DNA from: Planctomycetota bacterium
GTDB taxonomy: Bacteria; Planctomycetota; Planctomycetia; Pirellulales; Pirellulaceae
NCBI GenBank assembly: GCA_023430365.1
Contig: JAEZAS010000082.1
Location: 1 to 21,245 of the forward strand
DNA: 21,245 bases
Direction of reading: 5' to 3'
Shown: in pieces, positions 16,198 through 21,245 of the stretch
Numbering within the stretch: the stretch's first letter is position 1
How the letters are laid out: each line of letters begins with the position of its first letter
Made by a program: the position numbers and the translations under genes
The notes under the pieces: model-generated
Told to the model about the DNA's origin: nothing
The model's database searches: none
The model's input: the letters and a program-made list of their open reading frames with translations, nothing else

Positions 16198-17194
16198 TTG
16201 CCGACCTCACTTGATTGGCTGGGGCTGCCGTCGCCGCGAATTTAGTAGAGGGCCGGGTCAGTAGTGCCCAGCCTTCACGGAAGTGCGCCCACGAGAGCGC
16301 TAAGCGGCAGCGATACCCCAGTTCTTGCTCGCTGTGACGAAGAGCTACGGCCACAAGCCACATCGGGCAATAAACCAGGGCCATCCGAGTTGCCTTGGCC
16401 AACCAGCGTGCCAGAAACCGCGCGCGCGAACGGTCAGCGAACTCATACTGAACCACTTCGACGCCCATACCGCGGGACAATCTCAGCAGATACTCAGGAT
16501 CGAGACGGCTGGCCGGGATGATGTGTTCGATCATGGCTTTGGGTGTGTACCACCCATGAATTCCCCGCTCAGCCGCCCGGCGATAAAGGTTGGTATCCTC
16601 GTTGCGAGCGCCGATCGATTCATCGAATAGCCCGACTTCCCGAAACACCGATCTCTCAATCAGCCAGTTCCCTGCGCCGGGGTTGAATTTGCCTCCGAGC
16701 GGGCGTTCGGTCGCCGACGGCGGAGATTCGCCCAGAAGCATGCCACACATGGGATCGAGCTTCCGTGCACAGCCTTCGGGTAGACGCAAGACAACCGCTC
16801 CAGCCACATGCCGGACATTTCGATCGTGAGCCAACCGCCACAGCTCTACGAGCCAACGGGGATGGGCCGCCTGGTCATCGTCGAAGAAGGCAATCCAACG
16901 CCCGCGGGCCTCTGCGACGCCTCGATTGCGCGCGACCGAGATCCCCTTCTTGCCTTCATACACTCCGCGAATCGGCCGGCGAGATTCTCCCGAGGCTTGG
17001 GCGATGACCTCCGGCGTATGATCGGTCGAAGCGTTGTCGACAACGACCACTTCGTAGGTAAATCGCCCCTCGGTTTCCAGATCGTAGAGCGTCCGCAGAG
17101 CCTCGCGCAACGCTTCGGCGCGCTGCTGAGAGCAGACGACGATACTGATATCCGGTGGCGACTCAGTTTTCTCGGTCATGGTTGCGTTTGCCAT
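16190..17194 (-). CDS. Family 2 glycosyltransferase
   Basis: This 334-residue enzyme has a GT-A fold and lacks a clear N-terminal membrane helix. The motifs are ISIVVCSQQRAEALREALRT, VVVVDNASTDHT, GISVARNRGVAEARGRWI and the metal-binding FFDDDQ, followed by GAGNWLIERSVFREVGLFDE and NEDTNLYRRA. These are typical of GT2 enzymes that add a sugar to a lipid-linked oligosaccharide at the cytoplasmic face. The C-terminal 90 residues have hydrophobic stretches (MALVYCPMWLVAVALR) that may associate with the membrane. The frame could begin at a GTG (17200), but ATG 17194 has an excellent AGGAAGG site. It overlaps the polymerase/ligase gene by 19 bp. A further ATG at 17179 makes an exact ATGA overlap. 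Confidence 0.92.
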   Translation of the reverse strand: MANATMTEKTESPPDISIVVCSQQRAEALREALRTLYDLETEGRFTYEVVVVDNASTDHTPEVIAQASGESRRPIRGVYEGKKGISVARNRGVAEARGRWIAFFDDDQAAHPRWLVELWRLAHDRNVRHVAGAVVLRLPEGCARKLDPMCGMLLGESPPSATERPLGGKFNPGAGNWLIERSVFREVGLFDESIGARNEDTNLYRRAAERGIHGWYTPKAMIEHIIPASRLDPEYLLRLSRGMGVEVVQYEFADRSRARFLARWLAKATRMALVYCPMWLVAVALRHSEQELGYRCRLALSWAHFREGWALLTRPSTKFAATAAPANQVRSANA

Positions 17195-18582
17195 TTCCAC
17201 CCTTCCTGCTTCAGGGATATCTGAGTTCGCGAATTCCGGGATGAACTTTCTGCAGCAGTCACAGTGTTTGTCGCGCCATCACTCGCCATCGCCATCCGCA
17301 AAAGAGCGCAGGCGCCTAGGAAGGGAACGAGTGAGGTGGCGCTCATACCCGATTCCAGCAGGCTGTCGATCAGCCCGAAGATGATGAAACCCGCGATGTA
17401 GGCGTACAGTGGATTCCGGCTGCGAACATATTCGGCCACCGCGGTCGCAAGGCCGCACAGCACTGCAAGCATCGCCAATCCCAGGCCAATGACTCCAATG
17501 CTCAAAATGACTTCCAAGTAAGCGCAATGAGCCTCGCGCAGCCCCCACTGCAACCGCGCCGAGATGGCGTCGATATGGTCAGCCGTCCAAAAGGTCTCGT
17601 ATCCGTATCCCGCCAGGGGTCGCTTGCCGATGTAGTACAGCACCTCAGGCCAGATAAGAAACCGCCCGCTAAGAGAGTCCGCATCATCTTGCTGACGGCC
17701 AAGCATCACCGCCCGCTGCAGTTCATCGCTCAGGTCGACTCCCAGAAGCATGACCAGCAGCGCCGCGACCCCGACGCACCACAATCCGGAAAACGCGAGC
17801 CCACCCTTCAATCGCAGGGAAATCTGCAGCGAAGCCACAAGGGTCGCAGCAATCAGCAAAGCGCCCGTTGCGGTGCGTGAGCGCGTGAGCAAGAGCAATC
17901 CAAAACTGCATGCAAAGACCAGCAAACATCGCTTTCGGTACGACGGCAGATCAAACGCCAGGGCAAGCGACGCCAGGCAGAGTGTGCCGAGCAGCATGCC
18001 CTGCGAATTAGGATGCAAGCTGCCACTGAAACGATGCTCGGGGGACCACGGTCGGAATGTTCCCAGCCGAAGCTCGGACAACACACCGACAGCGGCCAGC
18101 GATGCGGCCACGAGCATGGTCATCCAGCAAAGTTGACGCAGCGTAAAAAATCTAGCCAAACCAAATGCGGCGACGCTCCAGCACCCAAGAACGATTAAGC
18201 GGCGGATGCACATGCTGCGGTCGATCGACCAGAGCACGCTCACCATTGCCCAGCCGAAGAGCAGCAGCAGGGCCATTGCCATCGGCTTGTTCAAACGCCA
18301 TGGCTGACGCGCCGAGGCGGCGGTCATAGCCAACCCCATGCCACCTAGCATCAGGAACGCCAGTCGACGGAGCGAATTGCCGCCGGCCGCACTGGCGGCC
18401 ATCTCCTCGGCAGTCTCCGTGAAAGCTTCGTACTTGGAAACGTTGACATCGTGCTCACTCACGAAAAAGCCGAGCGCCACAACAAACGCGGCGATCCATA
18501 CCCAGCCGCGAGACGGCTGCGACGTTTGCTCATCCAGTGTTTCCGAGGCATTGGGCAGTGGATTCACGCAGAAGGTGCTCAT
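17176..18582 (-). CDS. O-antigen ligase/polymerase-like membrane protein
   Basis: This 468-residue integral membrane protein has about ten to twelve predicted helices. The Wzy_C/O-antigen ligase family region is recognisable by the loop after RFSGSLHPNSQGMLLG, by LLLTRSRTATGALLI and, in the periplasmic loop, by SGRFLIWPEVLYYIGKRPLAGYGYETFW. WGLREAHCAYLEVILSIGVIGLG follows, with the conserved His near the second periplasmic segment. Such proteins polymerise or ligate lipid-linked glycans, and here polymerase of the exopolysaccharide seems most likely. The open frame extends to 18789, but the first 69 residues are Arg/Gly-rich noise lying inside the flippase gene. ATG 18582 has GGAGG seven bases upstream and makes an ATGA overlap with the flippase stop, indicating coupled translation. 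Confidence 0.9.
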   Translation of the reverse strand: MSTFCVNPLPNASETLDEQTSQPSRGWVWIAAFVVALGFFVSEHDVNVSKYEAFTETAEEMAASAAGGNSLRRLAFLMLGGMGLAMTAASARQPWRLNKPMAMALLLLFGWAMVSVLWSIDRSMCIRRLIVLGCWSVAAFGLARFFTLRQLCWMTMLVAASLAAVGVLSELRLGTFRPWSPEHRFSGSLHPNSQGMLLGTLCLASLALAFDLPSYRKRCLLVFACSFGLLLLTRSRTATGALLIAATLVASLQISLRLKGGLAFSGLWCVGVAALLVMLLGVDLSDELQRAVMLGRQQDDADSLSGRFLIWPEVLYYIGKRPLAGYGYETFWTADHIDAISARLQWGLREAHCAYLEVILSIGVIGLGLAMLAVLCGLATAVAEYVRSRNPLYAYIAGFIIFGLIDSLLESGMSATSLVPFLGACALLRMAMASDGATNTVTAAESSSRNSRTQISLKQEGWKWQTQP

Positions 18583-19925
18583 ACAGCGACCTCCGCGCGA
18601 GCGATTTCGCCCATCACTCGTACCAACGTCCACCCACGGACCGTGGCTGCCGTCAGGTGCGCGGCCAGAGTCGCGAGGGCGGCCCCGATAGGACCCCAAA
18701 ACGGGATCAGTGTGAGCGACCCCATCACGACGACCGTCATGACGCACACATCGGCTGCAAAATTGGCGGCTGGTCGCTCCATGGCCCACAAACCATTGCC
18801 GCAGGCCATGCTGACGCTATTCGCTACCACGCCAAGTGCGAGAATGCCAATAATCGGAGCGCTGCCAACCAGCGTGTCGCCATACAGCCGCACAGCGACC
18901 CATTCGCCCATCGTGAAGGAGGCGGCCGCAAACAATCCGAGCGATCCCAGGAACAGCAGGATGGTCTGCCCCAAGACCGTCCGCAGCTCTGCAAGGCCGC
19001 CGCGGGCAAACGCCTGAGCAGTTCGCGGGCTAAGAAAGTTGCTCAGTCCAAGAACGAACATATTTGCGAGGCCAACGAGCGTATTGCACGCGCCGAACAC
19101 TCCTGTCGCCGCTTCGCCATGAGCAACGGCCAAAACCCAAGGCATGATGTAAGCCGTCGTTTGTCCGAGCAATTGACTGGCAAGCGCCCAGCGAGAAAAA
19201 CTCCAGTTCTTCCACCAGTCGATCTTCGCATTCGCCCAACTGCCGACGAGTGGCTGCTTCTTGGCGAGAAACCACACGAGCGCAGCGGCGCCGCACGAAC
19301 CGCCAATGACGATGTAGGCAAGTGGGACGTTCAACATCCCGTAGTAACCAAGCCCAGCCAGCAGCGAAAGCTGGACTAGCGCGATGGCCGAATCCACAGC
19401 CAGTGCTACGGCTGGTCGCAGGTGGGCAAAAGCCATCTCGCGAACGAACTCACGAATCAGCAAGAGAGGCAGGGCCCCCAAGAGCACGAGGATGACAGGT
19501 TGAAGTTCCCTCGATAGCAGGCCACCGAGATACAACCCGCTCAGGACCAGGACCACCGCCACAGAGAGCAGCAACTGGTGCACTAGCGCACTGCCGCCAA
19601 ACGTTCGCAATTCGTCCGGCGACTTCCGCTGACTGTAAATCATGTACGGAGCGCCAATGAGCTGCTCCTGCACGCCGCGGGTAAACAGGACGATCGTCAA
19701 AGCCAGATAGTAAGTGCCTAACTCCCAGTCGGCGCACGTTCGACCAATGATGACGCTCGTGGCGAAATTCGTCCCACTGACGACCGCCTGGTCGAGCACG
19801 CTAAGCGTGCTTGCCCGAAACAGGGCTCCGCTGACCAGGCGAGAACTCAAGTCACGCACTCGGCTAGTACGTGTTCGGGCGCTCGCGGCAGTCCACCGCC
19901 AGAATGTGCCCAGCAGATTGCGCAT
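18579..19925 (-). CDS. Wzx-like polysaccharide flippase (MOP superfamily)
   Basis: This protein of about 448 residues has around twelve membrane helices and only short loops. The N-terminal part (LFRASTLSVLDQAVVSGTNFATSVIIGR, ELGTYYLALTIVLF) is typical of oligosaccharide flippases of the MATE/MOP group, which move undecaprenyl-linked repeat units to the periplasm. There is no catalytic motif, which is expected. Together with the adjacent polymerase it suggests a Wzx/Wzy-type route rather than a synthase or ABC route. Translation can start at ATG 19925 (TGATG, one-base overlap with the deacetylase stop) or at GTG 19928. Either way it is coupled to the upstream gene. The 3' end overlaps the polymerase start. 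Confidence 0.88.
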   Translation of the reverse strand: MRNLLGTFWRWTAASARTRTSRVRDLSSRLVSGALFRASTLSVLDQAVVSGTNFATSVIIGRTCADWELGTYYLALTIVLFTRGVQEQLIGAPYMIYSQRKSPDELRTFGGSALVHQLLLSVAVVLVLSGLYLGGLLSRELQPVILVLLGALPLLLIREFVREMAFAHLRPAVALAVDSAIALVQLSLLAGLGYYGMLNVPLAYIVIGGSCGAAALVWFLAKKQPLVGSWANAKIDWWKNWSFSRWALASQLLGQTTAYIMPWVLAVAHGEAATGVFGACNTLVGLANMFVLGLSNFLSPRTAQAFARGGLAELRTVLGQTILLFLGSLGLFAAASFTMGEWVAVRLYGDTLVGSAPIIGILALGVVANSVSMACGNGLWAMERPAANFAADVCVMTVVVMGSLTLIPFWGPIGAALATLAAHLTAATVRGWTLVRVMGEIARAEVAV

Positions 19926-20905
19926 CACTGGCGTTCCCCCGATTTCTTGGAGGAACGACCTACACCCTTCCAGGCCTTGCGAAGGACCTCATACCAGCCC
20001 TGCAGCTTCGCCGCGAGCGAGCCGGGGGTATCGTACGCCTCGGCATTGAACCGCCCCCAGTTGAACGGTTCGTCCGTCGGCCGCACGAGTTCCGGCTCCG
20101 TGCTCAAGCTGCAAAGCAGTCCGACCTCTCGAGCTACTTGATTCAGCGGCGGGCCAGCAAAACCGAGACGCGTCACGCCATACGGAAAGGCGAACGTTGC
20201 GTCCTCCAGTCCAAATCGCTGTCGCAGTTCGGCAAGATTCGAAACCAGATCCTCGCGCAGCGCCTCCGGCCGATTGCGGAAGTCCTGGTGTGTATGCGTA
20301 TGAGCGCCGAGTTCAATCAAGCCGCTTTTCTGCATCTGCCGACATTCATCCGTCGTCAGGGGTCGCCAGGCGTCGGCAGGCACTCCGGCCTCGCCGGTCA
20401 CCGACCAATCGTCGCAAGGAAACGGCTTGTCGGAATCGAGGTAGGCGGTCGACAAAAACACGGTGGCCGGCACCCGAAACCGACTCAGCACCGGAAAGGC
20501 GTTCTGAAAGACGTTCGCGTAGCCGTCGTCGAACGTCACCACAAACGCCTTTCGCGGGATCGGCAGCCCCTTGTGATGGTGGTCGAGCACGTAACGTAGC
20601 GGCCAGGCTTCGAAGCCTCGCTCCAGCAACCCGACGATTTGGTCCTGAAATCGCTCCGGGGTGACATTCCAGGTCGGCGCCGGCTTGCCAGGGACGTGCG
20701 GAGCGACGCGGTGGTACATCAGGATGCCAAATGCCGGTCCCGGCCGAAGGCCGCCGAACCGGCCGAGCCATGTCGCTCCCTGAGACAGCGCTCGCGACTT
20801 GCAGGTTCGCAGGAATTTCTGAAAACCACGCGCAGGCAGCAACGGCGGTCGACAAAGGTCGACGGCGGGCGGGGAGTCGGACGTGGATGGACCTGCGGCT
20901 GTCAT
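19925..20905 (-). CDS. NodB-type polysaccharide deacetylase (carbohydrate esterase family 4)
   Basis: This 326-residue protein carries a NodB homology domain from about 60 to 250. Motif 1 is TFDDGY (124-129) with the catalytic and metal-binding Asp pair. Motif 2 is HTHTH (202-206) with the metal-binding His residues, and motif 3 is FAFPYG (238-243). The enzyme should remove N- or O-acetyl groups from polysaccharide in a metal-dependent manner. No clear signal peptide is seen, and the N-terminal 50 residues are basic and Pro-rich, so the side of the membrane is uncertain. The ATG at 20905 has no obvious ribosome site, although the gene may be read as part of an operon. It is followed by the flippase with a stop/start overlap. 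In related loci such enzymes tailor the polymer. Confidence 0.93.
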   Translation of the reverse strand: MTAAGPSTSDSPPAVDLCRPPLLPARGFQKFLRTCKSRALSQGATWLGRFGGLRPGPAFGILMYHRVAPHVPGKPAPTWNVTPERFQDQIVGLLERGFEAWPLRYVLDHHHKGLPIPRKAFVVTFDDGYANVFQNAFPVLSRFRVPATVFLSTAYLDSDKPFPCDDWSVTGEAGVPADAWRPLTTDECRQMQKSGLIELGAHTHTHQDFRNRPEALREDLVSNLAELRQRFGLEDATFAFPYGVTRLGFAGPPLNQVAREVGLLCSLSTEPELVRPTDEPFNWGRFNAEAYDTPGSLAAKLQGWYEVLRKAWKGVGRSSKKSGERQ

Positions 20906-20981
20906 CGAGGGGGCTCTGTACGCGAATCCTGCGGGTACGCGTAAAGTCTAGGCCACAGACTCGCCCAGGAGTGTTATTCGC

Positions 20982-21185
20982 CTACTGCACGGCAGTTCGG
21001 TTGGCGCCGATTGTATCGTTGGAGCTGGTCTGCTCGCTTTGCACGGCATACCGCTCCCGCCGCCACTGGGCCGTGTGTGGCGCATCGCGATAGTAGCGGG
21101 CGGCGAACCCCGCGAGAGCTCCGCCCAGCACGGCGAGGCCGAGAACGACGTTTTTCAGGCTGTTCCAGGGCGTTGTCTTATCCAT
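20982..21185 (-). CDS. Small membrane protein of unknown function
   Basis: This encodes 67 residues with one hydrophobic segment (about 12-30, LKNVVLGLAVLGGALAGFAA) followed by a basic region (RYYRDAPHTAQWRRERYA) and a polar tail. This suggests a single-pass inner-membrane protein. The open frame could begin at 21215, but ATG 21185 has GGGGA about six bases upstream and overlaps the 3' end of the frame reading in from the right edge, as expected in a coupled operon. It lies 76 bp before the deacetylase gene on the same strand. I do not recognise a family. A chance open frame cannot be excluded, but its position, start site and amphipathic layout favour a real gene. Confidence 0.55.
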   Translation of the reverse strand: MDKTTPWNSLKNVVLGLAVLGGALAGFAARYYRDAPHTAQWRRERYAVQSEQTSSNDTIGANRTAVQ

Positions 21186-21245
21186 GGGACGTCCCCATTG
21201 CGGGAACAATTCCAAAGACCGGCGTCTCCAGGATCAGCTCCAATT
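21178..21245 (-). CDS. 3' end of a gene entering from the right edge
   Basis: On the minus strand one frame is open from the window edge to a TAA at 21178-21180 and reads LELILETPVFGIVPAMG then TSHG. It overlaps the small membrane protein gene by 8 bp. The stretch resembles the TPVLGxIP-type segments of chain-length regulators and polysaccharide copolymerases, which would suit this locus, but only 21 residues are visible. The identity is a guess. The overlap with a downstream start is the main support. Confidence 0.35.
   Translation of the reverse strand, partial: LELILETPVFGIVPAMGTSHG

Noticed and set aside
18583..18789. An N-terminal extension of the O-antigen ligase-like protein
   Set aside because: The 69 extra residues are Arg/Gly-rich, lie wholly inside the flippase gene, and the internal ATG has a strong GGAGG site and an ATGA overlap.

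Overview
The window is about 21 kb of GC-rich bacterial chromosome. It is densely coded, and no tRNA, rRNA, CRISPR array, integrase or transposase was recognised. The mix of genes points to a planctomycete, probably of the Pirellulales type. The evidence is a McsA/McsB pair outside the Firmicutes with no ctsR or clpC beside it, several short lineage-specific proteins, many starts without a clear Shine-Dalgarno site, and a FixJ-type regulator with no partner. This placement is inference from gene content, not from a marker gene.

Left part (1-8.8 kb): the 3' end of a CobB/CbiA-family protein whose glutaminase site has lost its catalytic residues; an MgtE magnesium channel; a cluster of stem-loops between convergent genes; a small unknown protein; an ABC exporter half-transporter; and dapA with a textbook terminator. 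A palindromic repeat array follows (6928-7013), then a two-gene unit of a DUF4261 protein and a short-chain dehydrogenase.

Middle part (8.8-13.9 kb): a small lipoprotein gene whose 3' end overlaps the convergent trpE; a gap with a good sigma70-type promoter and a foldable leader; mcsA-mcsB (protein-arginine kinase and its zinc-finger partner); and a FixJ/LuxR-type response regulator.

Right part (13.9-21.2 kb): a leftward, tightly coupled surface-polysaccharide operon. In transcription order it holds the tail of an unknown gene at the right edge, a 67-residue membrane protein, a NodB-type polysaccharide deacetylase, a Wzx-like flippase, an O-antigen ligase/polymerase-like protein, a family 2 glycosyltransferase, a CelD/FemAB-like acyltransferase, and a membrane-anchored family 2 glycosyltransferase. 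Most junctions are stop/start overlaps. The set looks like the assembly, export and modification half of an exopolysaccharide pathway whose initiation and secretion genes would lie beyond the right edge.

I see no clear new defence or mobile system. The items most worth a second look are the apparently dead CobB-like protein, the palindromic arrays at 2.7 kb and 6.9 kb, the mcsAB leader, and the polysaccharide operon.
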